Shown one piece after another: positions 41,116-49,766 of a stretch of DNA of 55,093 nucleotides. Where the stretch lies: the NCBI GenBank assembly GCA_902492185.1, contig CABUKY010000002.1, forward strand, positions 1 to 55,093. The letters run 5' to 3'. The DNA is from an uncultured Collinsella sp. (GTDB lineage Bacteria; Actinomycetota; Coriobacteriia; Coriobacteriales; Coriobacteriaceae). The stretch's first letter is position 1; every line of letters starts with the position of its first letter. Under the pieces are notes generated by a model, which was given only the letters and a program-made list of their open reading frames with translations, had not been told where the DNA came from and ran no database searches. Both the position numbers and the translations under genes were made by a program.

Positions 41116-42188
41116 ATGGTCGATTCGAAGGGAACCGTGCGACTCGAGGGCATGTTTAACAGGGCGCACCTGGCCCCCGAAGCCCAGCGTGCATACGATA
41201 CGCTACTCGAGTGCGTACTCAACGGGCAGAAGGTCTGCGAGGTTTCGGCGCGCGCTGGCATGGATACGGTTAAGGCGCTGGTAGAGCTTATGCGCTGCGA
41301 CTGCCCCGAGCTCATCCATCTCCTGGGCGGTGTGCACTACTGCCGTCATGGTGAAAAAGTCCTGTTGGTGCCAAATTATGCCAAGGGATACAAGCAGTCG
41401 GTCACCCGACTCTATACAAATCTCGCCAAGATGGAGCACGCTGTCGCGCCGATTCTGAGCGCGGCACCGGCGGGCGCATCGGCCTTCGATCGGGTCTTAG
41501 CGATCTGTGCAAGCTTACCTCGGGGCTCCATGACATCGGCATCACTGTGGGTGACTGGAATCCTCGCAACATCCTTGTGGGGGAGAGGGGCAGCCTGATG
41601 CTTCTCGACATCGATTCGTATGCTTTTACACTTTCAGATGTGAGCTACCAAACCACCTGTGCAGCACCAGGATATATCGCACCGGAGGTGCTCAAACTCA
41701 TGGAGACAACTGGCGTCAGCGATTTCGAGAGCCTGGCAGCCGCCACGAATGCCCCGGTGTTTACACCTCAGACGGACGACTTTGGACTCGCGGTCCATAT
41801 CTTCAAGATGCTCAATCGCGGGATACACCCATACGCTTCTGGTGAGCTCGACCTGGACCTTTTTGACCTAGATGACGACGACATTCCGCCTTCGCTCAAT
41901 AGCTGCGTGTGTAACGGGCGCAGCCCCTTTGTGGGGACGCTGGTCGGACACGTTATCCCGGTGTACGCTCTCGAGCTCGATAATTTTGGCGGCCTTATGA
42001 GCGAGGCTTTCCGTCGATCGTTGTATGGCAGGGCGGAGGAGCGCCTTGACGCACGCACATGGGCGCGCCTACTCGACCGTTATCTATCCGCGACAGTTGT
42101 GTGCCCGCGCGGTCATCTATACCACGCTTCGCAGGACGAATGTCCCTACTGCCGAGAAGAGCGCGTGCTTTTGTCTCGGCTTGGCTGA
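41116..42188 (+). pseudogene. Chimeric remnant: N-terminal part of one gene joined out of frame to the C-terminal half of a kinase-like gene
   Basis: From ATG 41116 a frame reads MVDSKGTVRLEGMFNRAHLA and continues to ASAFDRVLAI (about 41500), resembling the N-terminus of a secreted or transglutaminase-like protein by my recollection only. After that point it loses any coherent look and stops at 41598. From about 41495, in a different frame, a protein-kinase-like C-terminus begins: SDLCKLTSGLHDIGITVGDW with the catalytic-loop motif GDWNPRNIL, the metal motif LLDIDSYAF, an activation segment ending APGYIAPEVL, DDFGLAVHIFKMLNRGIHPY and a zinc-ribbon-like tail CPRGHLYHASQDECPYC. The kinase N-lobe is missing, so activity is not expected. 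Confidence 0.6.
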
Positions 42189-42227
42189 TGGGCTGTCTTG
42201 GAGAAAGCCGATGAGGCGGCACACAGG

Positions 42228-42878
42228 CTAATCCTGCGTGCCGCCTCCGTACATGTAGACGATAAAACCATCGCCGGTGTCTTGGCTGTGGTCCTCCAAG
42301 ATGCGCTTCATGTTGAGGTGCTCGTAGAACTGCCAGTCGGAGTTGCAGTCGCTCATCAGGAAGAACTTGGTGCAGCCTGCCTTGGCGAGCTCGGCGCGCG
42401 AAAGGTCGACGAGTGCGCGGCCGAGTCCCTTGCCCTGCCACTCGGGAACAATGATGATCAGGTTGAGCTGGCCCTGGGCATACTCGTTGCCCGTGGCGGC
42501 AAAGCGGTCGGCCGTGGCCTTTTCACGACTGTCGCCAAAGAGCGAGCCCTCGAGCTTGGCATCGGCGGTCTTTGCCATCTCGGTTGCCTGGATAAACAGC
42601 TCGTCGTAACAGGGCTCCCAGGTGGGATTGGTACGCGGCTTGCCGTCCTCGAAGATGCCGATGCAGCAGGCAGCGATAATGCGGTCCTCGGCCTCGGCGA
42701 CGAGCGCGATGGGGGAGCGCTGCAGCTGCATGGCGATGTTAAAGCGCGCGCAGAAATCGGCGGCTTCGACGTCACCGCGGTTGCGCAGCGTGTTGCACCA
42801 TAGCTGGTTGTAGATGGCTGCAATGCCGGCAAGGTCGTCGAGGGTCGCGGCGCGCAGGGTTACGTTGTCAAGGCTCAT
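42228..42878 (-). CDS. GNAT-family N-acetyltransferase
   Basis: 216-residue acetyltransferase. Residues 8-25 (VTLRAATLDDLAGIAAIYNQ) start the GNAT fold, and the acetyl-CoA pyrophosphate loop is VPEWQGKGLGRALVDLSRAEL near residue 150 (Q/R-x-x-G-x-G/A type: QGKGLG). A central insertion (about 70-130) with many charged residues distinguishes it from short GNATs. ATG 42878 lies five bases after AAGGAG; a TTG at 42893 overlaps that site and is unlikely. The substrate is unknown. It converges with the kinase remnant, with GAGGCGGCAC/GTGCCGCCTC (42213-42247) as a possible shared hairpin. Confidence 0.88.
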   Translation of the reverse strand: MSLDNVTLRAATLDDLAGIAAIYNQLWCNTLRNRGDVEAADFCARFNIAMQLQRSPIALVAEAEDRIIAACCIGIFEDGKPRTNPTWEPCYDELFIQATEMAKTADAKLEGSLFGDSREKATADRFAATGNEYAQGQLNLIIIVPEWQGKGLGRALVDLSRAELAKAGCTKFFLMSDCNSDWQFYEHLNMKRILEDHSQDTGDGFIVYMYGGGTQD

Positions 42879-42989
42879 GGAGGCTCCTTCCAAGTTGGGT
42901 CAGGCCACCTCTGAGTGTGACATGGACGCAGGGCGGCCGCATCAACCATTCGGCAGACGAGCCTCGATCCCTCGGGGACGGAGGGCCCT

Positions 42990-43093
42990 AAGAAGGAATG
43001 AGGGTGGATTTTCGGACACTTGCTCGATGAGAGTGGATAATCTCCCACTTTTGGCGCGAACATAGGCCGAAAACGGGAGATTATCCGCTCTCG
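42990..43093 (+). repeat. 104-bp palindromic repeat, copy 1 (upstream of DAHP synthase)
   Basis: The repeat begins AAGAAGGAATGAGGGTGGAT and contains GAGAGTGGATAATCTCCC (43030-43047) and GGGAGATTATCCGCTCTC (about 43075-43092), an 18-bp stem with one mismatch. Copy 2 lies inverted at 44453-44556, so the DAHP synthase gene is framed by the pair. The rest of the 344-bp gap shows no gene. Confidence 0.85.
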
Positions 43094-43222
43094 TGGTAAG
43101 CAAGTCCTCGTGTCATCCGTTCCCTTTTTGGTTGGTCGTGCTTGCACTTTAGTGTGCGACAGCGGATAATGCCGAGCATTCGACAATTCATGCTTTGACC
43201 TATTTGATTGAGGAGGCCCCGC

Positions 43223-44254
43223 ATGGCCATGGATTTCAAACGCAGGCTGCCGATCCCCATGGAGATCCGCGAGGAAATGCCGCTTTCTGCCGAGCTTACT
43301 GCCAAAAAGCAGGCATTCGACGCCGAGGTCGCCAAGGTCTTTACCGGCGAGGACGCACGCAAGGTGCTCATCATCGGCCCGTGCTCTGCCGACCGCGAGG
43401 ATTCGGTGCTTGAGTACATGAACCGACTGGCCAGGGTCGCCGAGGAGGTCAAGGACAAACTCATCATCATTCCGCGCGTCTACACCAACAAGCCGCGCAC
43501 CAAGGGCACCGGCTACAAGGGCCTGCTGCACAACCCCAACCCCGAGGCGCCCGATGACCTGCTCGAGGGCGTCAAGGCCATCCGCCATATGCACCTGCGC
43601 GTTATTGAGGAAACGGGCTTCTTCACCGCCGACGAGATGCTCTACCCCTCTAATTACCAGTACCTCGTCGACCTGCTGAGCTACGTTGCCGTGGGCGCGC
43701 GCTCGGTCGAAAACCAGGAGCATCGCTTGGTGTCGAGCGGCATTTCGGTGCCCGTCGGCATGAAGAACCCCACCGCCGGTTCCACCACCGTCATGCTCAA
43801 CTCCATCTACGCCGCGCAGGCGCACCAGAGCTTCATCTTCCGCAACTGGGAGGTCGAGTGCGACGGTAACCCGCTCGCACACGCCGTCATGCGTGGCTAC
43901 ATTGGTCTCGACGGTCGCACCTACCCCAATTACCACTACGAGCACCTGGAGCGCCTGGCCGAGCGCTATACCGAGCATGCCGGCTACGCCAACCCGGCGG
44001 CAGTCATTGACTGCAACCACGACAACTCGGGCAAGCGCCCGCTGGAGCAGTACCGCATCTGCAAGGAGGTACTCGACAGCTGCCGTCGCAACGAGTCCAT
44101 TTCCAAGCTGGTCAAGGGCTTTATGATCGAGTCCTACCTGGAAGACGGCAACCAGCCGGTCGACGGCGGCGTCTTTGGCAAGTCCATCACCGACCCGTGC
44201 CTGGGCTGGGAAAAGACTGACTATCTCATCCACGAGATCGCGGAGCGGGTTTAG
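43223..44254 (+). CDS. 3-deoxy-7-phosphoheptulonate (DAHP) synthase
   Basis: 343-residue class I (AroFGH-type) DAHP synthase, the first step of aromatic amino acid synthesis from phosphoenolpyruvate and erythrose-4-phosphate. It shows VLIIGPCSADREDSVLEYMN, IIPRVYTNKPRTKGTGYKG, VGARSVENQEHRLVSSGISV, PVGMKNPTAGSTTVMLNSIY, VIDCNHDNSGKRPLEQY and FMIESYLEDGNQPVDGGVFGKSI (in parts). ATG 43223 follows GAGGAGG. The N-terminal extension is short, so feedback binding by Phe or Tyr cannot be inferred. It stands alone between inverted copies of a 104-bp repeat. Confidence 0.95.
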   Translation: MAMDFKRRLPIPMEIREEMPLSAELTAKKQAFDAEVAKVFTGEDARKVLIIGPCSADREDSVLEYMNRLARVAEEVKDKLIIIPRVYTNKPRTKGTGYKGLLHNPNPEAPDDLLEGVKAIRHMHLRVIEETGFFTADEMLYPSNYQYLVDLLSYVAVGARSVENQEHRLVSSGISVPVGMKNPTAGSTTVMLNSIYAAQAHQSFIFRNWEVECDGNPLAHAVMRGYIGLDGRTYPNYHYEHLERLAERYTEHAGYANPAAVIDCNHDNSGKRPLEQYRICKEVLDSCRRNESISKLVKGFMIESYLEDGNQPVDGGVFGKSITDPCLGWEKTDYLIHEIAERV

Positions 44255-44281
44255 TTACGCGGTTTTACCAAACCGCGTAAC
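44254..44281 (+). terminator. Hairpin at the DAHP synthase stop
   Basis: GTTACGCGGTTT (44254-44265) pairs perfectly with AAACCGCGTAAC (44270-44281), starting on the last base of the stop codon. No T tract follows directly. Confidence 0.55.
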
Positions 44282-44294
44282 GGCTCGACGCTGC

Positions 44295-44400
44295 AAACCC
44301 GCCAGAGCGGCAATCTGCCTTTCAACTTCGGCGGCATGACCAAAAGGTCAATGCCGCCTCGCTTCAAGGCACCTTGCTCGCTCTGGCGGGTTTTCGCTGA
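44295..44400 (+). repeat. Large nested inverted repeat after DAHP synthase
   Basis: AAACCCGCCAGAGCG (44295-44309) and CGCTCTGGCGGGTTT (44379-44393) are perfect 15-base arms. Inside, GGCGGCAT/ATGCCGCC (44330-44358) forms a second stem with GACC/GGTC at its tip. TTTTCGCTGACGTTTTCC follows, so termination on the plus strand is plausible. Confidence 0.8.
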
Positions 44401-44452
44401 CGTTTTCCTACCTGCGTCGTTGCCAGGGTTGGCACCCAATGACTACCCAGAA

Positions 44453-44556
44453 TGAGAGTGGATAATCTCCCGTTTTTAGCTCGCGATCGGGTCGAAAGTG
44501 GGAGATTATCCACTCTCATCGAGCAAGCGTCCGAAAATCCACCTTCATTCCTTCTT
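44453..44556 (-). repeat. 104-bp palindromic repeat, copy 2 (inverted)
   Basis: The reverse complement matches 42990-43093 along its length except for the loop. Stem arms are GAGAGTGGATAATCTCCC (44455-44472) and GGGAGATTATCCACTCTC (44500-44517), followed by the shared tail that reads ATTCCTTCTT at 44547-44556. Confidence 0.85.
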
Positions 44557-44669
44557 GGATGTGGCAGATGAGGATGTTTCTTTTTTGCCGGCACTTGGGG
44601 GGGCACCCTTTGCACCAGGATTCGGTCTGTTCGCTGTCATTGTCAGGTCTTCGGCGCTTTCCAAGCCCA

Positions 44670-44899
44670 GTGGGCAAAAAATGCCAAATATGAGTACTGT
44701 TGCTATTGTAATGCCATATTACTTTCGCAAAATAATGGACATAACAGCAAATATGTTCATTAACATCGACGGATATTAGCACGCTATAGAGTTGTTTGAC
44801 TAATTGAGAGGCGCATGCAAGCTGCGGGGGCGGCATTTGGGGTTGTTTTGGCTGTTACTAAACTGGTAACAGTACTCATATTTGCCATTTTTTGCCCAC
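44670..44899. mobile_element. 230-bp element with 34-bp terminal inverted repeats (MITE-like)
   Basis: The left end GTGGGCAAAAAATGCCAAAT and following bases (44670-44703) and the right end (44866-44899) are inverted copies matching at 32 of 34 positions. The 162-bp interior is AT-rich in its first half and carries no open frame. No clear target duplication is seen. With other repeats it fills the 771-bp gap between DAHP synthase and the ABC exporter. Confidence 0.65.
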
Positions 44900-44949
44900 G
44901 GAGCCTTGAGGGAGAGCGTCAATCAGGTCCCAGGGGAGGCGGTTCGAGG

Positions 44950-44998
44950 CCGCAGAACGAAAAACGGGGACGTAGGTTGTCCTGCGCCCCCGTTCTCG
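44950..44998 (-). terminator. Terminator of the marR-ABC operon
   Basis: On the minus strand AACGGGGGCGC pairs with the later CG-CCCCGTT across a 13-base loop, followed by TTTTCGTTCTG. It lies about 30 bp past the stop at 45026. Confidence 0.8.
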
Positions 44999-45025
44999 GG
45001 CGTTATTCGTTCCCTGCGGCAGAAT

Positions 45026-46882
45026 TTACGCCGCTTCGTCGAACTGCGAGTTGTACAGGTCGGCGTAGAAGCCGCCCTGGGCGAGCAACTCGTCGTGCGT
45101 GCCCTTCTCGACGATGTCGCCGTCGCGAATTACCAAGATCACGTCGGCGTTGCGGATCGTGGACAGGCGGTGCGCGATGACAAAGCTGGTACGGCCCTGC
45201 ATCAGTGCATCCATGGCGCGCTGGATAAGCTCCTCAGTGCGGGTGTCCACGTTGGAGGTCGCCTCGTCCAAAATCAGCGCCGGGCGGTCGGCCAAAATGG
45301 CGCGGGCGATGGTCACGAGTTGGCGCTGACCCTGCGACAGGTTGGTGCCTTCCTCGTTGATCATAAAGTCGTAGCCGCCGGCGAGCGTATGGATAAAGTG
45401 ATCGCAGCGTGCGGCGCGTGCAGCGGCCTCGACCTCGTCATCGCTTGCATCGGGACGTCCGTAGCGGATGTTCTCGCGGATCGTGCCGTTAAACAGCCAG
45501 GTATCCTGCAGTACCATGGCAAACTCGCTGCGAAGTGCCGCACGGTCCCAGTCGCGCACGTCGATGCCCTCGACGCGCAGCGAGCCGCCTTCCACGTCGT
45601 AGAAGCGCTGCAGCAGCTTGATGAGCGTGGTCTTGCCGGCGCCGGTGGGGCCGACGATGGCAATGGTTTGGCCGGGCTTAGCCTCGCAGCTAAAGTCGTG
45701 GATGATGGTCTTGTCGGGCGTGTAGCCAAACTTGACATGGTCAAACTCCACGTGGCCGGGGCGCTTCTCGGGAATCTGCGCGTCGGCCTTCTGCTTCTCC
45801 TCGGGCGCGGCCAGGAACTCAAAGACGCGCTCGGTAGCGGCAGCCATCGACTGCATCGTGTTGCTCACGTTGCCCAGCTGCTGCACGGGTTGCGTAAAGT
45901 TTCGAACGTACTGGATAAAGCTCTGGATGTCGCCGGGCGTGGCATTGCCGGTCAGCGCGAGCTGCGCGCCCACCACGACGACGCCCACGTAGCCCATGTT
46001 GCCCACCAAGCTCATAAGCGGCATCATCAGGCCCGACAGGAACTGCGAGCGCCAGCCACTAATAAAGAGGCGGTCGTTTTGACGGTCGAACTCCTCGATC
46101 GAGGCCTCGGCGCGGTCGAACACCTGAATGACGTTCTGGCCGGCAAAGTCCTCCTCGATAATGCCGTTGACGGTACCCAGGACCTGCTGCTGCTCGCGGA
46201 AGTACGGCTGCGAGAAGTGAATCATCACCATCAAGATAATCGCGGCGGCCGGCAGCGTGAGCACGGTGACGCCGGTAAGCGGCAGGCTGATCGAAAGCAT
46301 CATGACGAGCACGCCGATAATCTGCGTCACCGACGTGATGAGCTGCGTCACGCTCTGGTTGAGCGACTGACCCAGCGTATCGACGTCGTTGGTGATGCGG
46401 CTGAGTACGTCTCCCTTGCTGTGGCCGTTGAAGTAACTCATCGGCACGACGGCAACCTTGGCGGCGATTTCCTTGCGCATGCGGTAGCAGATCTTTTGCG
46501 TGACGCCGGTCATGAGCCAGCCCTGGACCAGGCTGCAGACAGAGCTCGCCAGATACAGGCAGAGCAAAAAGCCGAGCGTCTTGGCGATCCAGTCAAAGTC
46601 AACGTCGCCGGTGCCGTTGACCTTGGCGACCAGGCCTTCGAACAGCTTGGTCGTAACCTGGCCGAGCACCTTGGGTCCCACAATGTTAAAGATGACCGAG
46701 CACACGGCAAAGGCGACGGCGGCAAACACGGCAATCTTGTGTTGGCCGATATAGCCGAGCAGCTGCCTCATGGTGCCCTTAAAGTCCTTGGCCTTTTCGC
46801 CGCGACGCATGCCGCCCATGCGGCCCATGGGACCACGTTGGCGGGTGGGCTTGGGAATCTGAGTCTTGGTCTCGTCTGCCAT
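45026..46882 (-). CDS. Heterodimeric ABC exporter subunit with intact catalytic site
   Basis: 618-residue half-transporter: a basic N-terminal tail (KPTRQRGPMGRMGGMRRGEK), six membrane helices (about 40-330) and a nucleotide-binding domain. Walker A is GPTGAGKTT, the signature is LSQGQRQL in EEGTNLSQGQRQLVTIARAI, and Walker B is ALILDEATSNVDTRTEE with the catalytic glutamate present. Its ATG shares one base with the stop of the upstream subunit gene (TAATG), which indicates coupled translation and a heterodimer. Such MarR-linked pairs usually export drugs or toxic metabolites. It is the last gene of a three-gene operon. Confidence 0.93.
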   Translation of the reverse strand: MADETKTQIPKPTRQRGPMGRMGGMRRGEKAKDFKGTMRQLLGYIGQHKIAVFAAVAFAVCSVIFNIVGPKVLGQVTTKLFEGLVAKVNGTGDVDFDWIAKTLGFLLCLYLASSVCSLVQGWLMTGVTQKICYRMRKEIAAKVAVVPMSYFNGHSKGDVLSRITNDVDTLGQSLNQSVTQLITSVTQIIGVLVMMLSISLPLTGVTVLTLPAAAIILMVMIHFSQPYFREQQQVLGTVNGIIEEDFAGQNVIQVFDRAEASIEEFDRQNDRLFISGWRSQFLSGLMMPLMSLVGNMGYVGVVVVGAQLALTGNATPGDIQSFIQYVRNFTQPVQQLGNVSNTMQSMAAATERVFEFLAAPEEKQKADAQIPEKRPGHVEFDHVKFGYTPDKTIIHDFSCEAKPGQTIAIVGPTGAGKTTLIKLLQRFYDVEGGSLRVEGIDVRDWDRAALRSEFAMVLQDTWLFNGTIRENIRYGRPDASDDEVEAAARAARCDHFIHTLAGGYDFMINEEGTNLSQGQRQLVTIARAILADRPALILDEATSNVDTRTEELIQRAMDALMQGRTSFVIAHRLSTIRNADVILVIRDGDIVEKGTHDELLAQGGFYADLYNSQFDEAA

Positions 46883-49248
46883 TAGCGCTCGCCTCCTTCC
46901 ATGACGGCTGCAATTTCTTCTTGGGTAAGCCCCAGCTCCTCGGCGGAAAGCTGCGACTGTGCGATCTCCAGATACGCCGGGCAGCTGCGCAGCAGCTCCT
47001 CGTGCGTGCCGGTGCCCACTACGTGGCCGTCGTCGAGCACGATGATCTGGTCGGCGTGCATGATGGTCGCGATGCGCTGGGCTACGACCACGAGCGCGGC
47101 GTCGGTAACGTTTTTGGCCAGCTCCTCGCGTAGGCGCGCGTCGGTCTTGTAGTCGAGGGCACTAAACGAGTCATCGAACACCACGATCTCGGGCTTTTTG
47201 GCCAACGCGCGGGCGATGGCCAGACGCTGGCGCTGACCACCCGAAACATTGGAGCCGCCCTGGCTGATAGGGGAGTCGTACCCGTCCTCGCGCTCGGCGA
47301 TAAAGTCCTCCGCCTGGGCGACGCGTGCTGCCTGGCGCATATCCTCGTCACTCACCATGTCGCCCGCAAACTTGAGGTTGCTCTCAACGGTACCCGAGAA
47401 CAGACGACCCTGCTGCGGAATATAACCGATGCGGCGGCGCAGCTCGGAAAGGGTCATGTCGCGCACGTCGATACCGTCGAGCGAAATGCTGCCGCCCGTG
47501 ACGTCGTACAGGCGCGGAATCAGCTGCACGAGCGTGGACTTGCCCGAGCCCGTGGAGCCAATAATGCCGAGCATCTGACCGGCATGCGTGGTGAAGTTCA
47601 CGCCGCTGATGACGTCGGCGCGGGCATCGGGATACTGGAAGCTCACGTCGCGGAAGGTGAGCTCGCCGCGCGGCGCGCTGGCAGCAGGCAGTTTGGGCGA
47701 GACAGGGTCGTTGATACTCGTAGGGCAGGTGACGACCTCTTCCACGCGCTCGGCTGCGACCTCGGCGCGGGGCAGGATGACCGAAACCATGGTGAGGATC
47801 ATAAACGCCATGACGATCTGCATGGTATAGGAGATAAACGCCATCATGTTGCCGACCTGCATCACGCCGTCGGACACGCCCTGCGCGCCAAACCAGACGA
47901 TAAGCACGGTGATGCAGTTCATGACGAGCATCATGAGCGGCATCATAAAGCTCATGGCGCGGTTGGTGTAGAGCTGCGTGGTCATCAGGTCGAGCGAAGC
48001 CTTGTCAAAACGCTCGAGCTCATGCTCCTCGCGATTGAACGAGCGGATGGGCATAAGGCCGTCGAGCAGCTCGCGGGCGGTAAGGTTCACGCGGTCAACA
48101 AAGCTTTGCATCTTTTTGAACTTGGGCATGGTGAGGCCCATAAGCACGCCGACGACGGCCGAGACCGCGATGATGGCAACGGCGATGGTCCACTCCAGGC
48201 CGGTATGGTTGGCCAGGACGCGCATGACGGCGACGATGCCCATGACGGGGGCCATCAGACACATGCGGATAAACAGAGTTGCGGCCATCTGGATTTGCTG
48301 AATGTCGTTGGTGCAGCGGGTGATGAGCGAGGCCTGGCTAAACTTGCCCACCTCGGCCGGCGAGAAGTGCATAACCTTGTTGAAGGTCTCGCGGCGCAGG
48401 TCGCGGGCGATGGAGCAGGCGGTGCGCGAAGCCACGGCACCGGTCAGGATGGTGGCGACGAGCGACACGAGGCACAGTCCAAACATCGTGGTCGCCATGC
48501 GGCTCAGGTAGGCGTTCTGCACGTCGGCGGGGTCGATGCCCTGCGCCTTGTACTCGTCCTGTACATAGCTCACGGCGCGCTGGGTGACGATGGAGCCCGA
48601 CATGGAGCCCATTTTGTCCGCCATTTGGTTGGCGCCCTCGACGAGCTTGCCCTGGTCGATTAGGCCGCCTTCAACGCCTAGACGCAGGCTCTTCATGGTG
48701 ATCTTGCCACCGTCGGCATCAATCTGTTTTTGCATGTTCTGCGCCGCAGCGGCCTTCTGCTGCATCTCGGCGAGTTGCTCGGGCGTCATCGCCGCCATCT
48801 GCTCGGGCGTGGGCATGGCCTGGGCGCCGCTGTTGTCTTTCTCACCGGACGTGCCCATCATGTCACCCATGGAGTTGGCGTCAATACCCTGGTTGAACGA
48901 AAGGACGACAGTCTCGGGCAGGCTCATGATGTCGGCAATCTTGCCGCCGTCGGCACGCTCCTCCTCGGTGCCCTTGTACGTTCGAATGCCGTTATTGTCC
49001 GCCTTGCTAAACACGGCCTCCACAGCCTTGGCGTCCTTGGAGCTCATGAAGAGTTCGAGGTCGTCGAGCGATTCGGCGCGAATGGTGTCGGGCACGGGCG
49101 AGGCGATGCCGCCTTGCTGCACGCCCACGTCGACGATGTCGCTCATATAGGTAGGCAGCGCCAGATCGGCGTTGCAGCTGATTACGATAAGTACGATAGC
49201 TGCGAACAGTGCCAGGACATGCTTTTTAAAGAGCTTGAGAATCCTCAC
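46882..49248 (-). CDS. Heterodimeric ABC exporter subunit with degenerate catalytic site
   Basis: 788-residue half-transporter. The first membrane helix (VLALFAAIVLIVISCNADLA) is followed by an unusually long extracytoplasmic insert of about 200 residues containing charged and Met/Gln-rich parts (AAMTPEQLAEMQQKAAAAQN), after which the remaining helices run to about 510. The ATPase domain has Walker A GSTGSGKST, signature VSGGQRQR and Walker B IVVFDDSFSALD, where Asp replaces the catalytic Glu. That substitution marks the degenerate-site partner of heterodimeric exporters. It overlaps marR by four bases (ATGA) and the next gene by one. Confidence 0.93.
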   Translation of the reverse strand: MRILKLFKKHVLALFAAIVLIVISCNADLALPTYMSDIVDVGVQQGGIASPVPDTIRAESLDDLELFMSSKDAKAVEAVFSKADNNGIRTYKGTEEERADGGKIADIMSLPETVVLSFNQGIDANSMGDMMGTSGEKDNSGAQAMPTPEQMAAMTPEQLAEMQQKAAAAQNMQKQIDADGGKITMKSLRLGVEGGLIDQGKLVEGANQMADKMGSMSGSIVTQRAVSYVQDEYKAQGIDPADVQNAYLSRMATTMFGLCLVSLVATILTGAVASRTACSIARDLRRETFNKVMHFSPAEVGKFSQASLITRCTNDIQQIQMAATLFIRMCLMAPVMGIVAVMRVLANHTGLEWTIAVAIIAVSAVVGVLMGLTMPKFKKMQSFVDRVNLTARELLDGLMPIRSFNREEHELERFDKASLDLMTTQLYTNRAMSFMMPLMMLVMNCITVLIVWFGAQGVSDGVMQVGNMMAFISYTMQIVMAFMILTMVSVILPRAEVAAERVEEVVTCPTSINDPVSPKLPAASAPRGELTFRDVSFQYPDARADVISGVNFTTHAGQMLGIIGSTGSGKSTLVQLIPRLYDVTGGSISLDGIDVRDMTLSELRRRIGYIPQQGRLFSGTVESNLKFAGDMVSDEDMRQAARVAQAEDFIAEREDGYDSPISQGGSNVSGGQRQRLAIARALAKKPEIVVFDDSFSALDYKTDARLREELAKNVTDAALVVVAQRIATIMHADQIIVLDDGHVVGTGTHEELLRSCPAYLEIAQSQLSAEELGLTQEEIAAVMEGGER

Positions 49249-49694
49249 TCGGCATCTCTCCTTTCTTGGTTGTGGTCGATAATTTCGTTGGCACGTCTTA
49301 GAAGACGCACCATCTCTTGGGTATCTGTTTCGCCGAACTGCTCGAGGAAGGCCGCGGTGCGGTCCTCGAATTCCCGACGCTTGATTTCGAGATCATGGAA
49401 TCCCTTGTCGGTCACCGTGACGTGTACGCGACGACGGTCGGTCTTTGAGTGCTCGCGCTCGACCCAGCCCTTGGCTTCGAGAGCGCGTAGGATATTGGCG
49501 ATGCGGGCACTCGAGACCCAGGCGCGATCTGCGAGTTCGCTCGGCGTGAGCGAACCGCCAGCGAGCATGAGGGCGCGCATGACGGCCATCTCGCCGCCGA
49601 GAGCTTTGTCCGCAAAGCGCGAAACGCGCTGATGCATGCTGCCAAACTCGGTAAGGAGTTGGCGTCCAAGCTCATGGAAATCGGTATCTTCCAC
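49245..49694 (-). CDS. MarR-family regulator
   Basis: 149-residue winged-helix repressor. The recognition region is GGSLTPSELADRAWVSSARI with ANILRALEAKGWVERE, and the wing is KTDRRRVHVTVTDKG. The start is GTG 49694, six bases after AGGGG. It is the first gene of the exporter operon. A 15-bp inverted repeat overlaps the start codon and very likely is its own operator. Members typically release DNA upon binding phenolic or drug-like ligands, which would then be exported. Confidence 0.92.
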   Translation of the reverse strand: MEDTDFHELGRQLLTEFGSMHQRVSRFADKALGGEMAVMRALMLAGGSLTPSELADRAWVSSARIANILRALEAKGWVEREHSKTDRRRVHVTVTDKGFHDLEIKRREFEDRTAAFLEQFGETDTQEMVRLLRRANEIIDHNQERRDAE

Positions 49695-49734
49695 CGAAAA
49701 CCCCTAACACTAGAAACTATTTTCGGTGGAAGAT
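49686..49734. promoter_or_regulatory. Inverted repeat overlapping the marR start
   Basis: ATCTTCCACCGAAAA (49686-49700) and TTTTCGGTGGAAGAT (49720-49734) are perfect 15-base complements around a 19-base spacer and include the GTG start of marR. Autorepression by MarR is inferred. Confidence 0.75.
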
Positions 49735-49766
49735 GATACCCCTGCACGCGCGCCCTATACGGAAGA

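Noticed and set aside
41116..42188. Programmed frameshift producing one long protein
   Set aside because: The two halves do not look like one family and the kinase lacks its N-lobe, so a deletion junction fits better than recoding.
42990..44556. CRISPR-like array around DAHP synthase
   Set aside because: There are only two inverted repeat copies, with a gene between, and no regular spacers or cas genes.
44882..46885. Plus-strand open frame of 667 codons opposite the second ABC subunit
   Set aside because: Shadow of a gene with perfect Walker and signature motifs; it also runs through the operon terminator.
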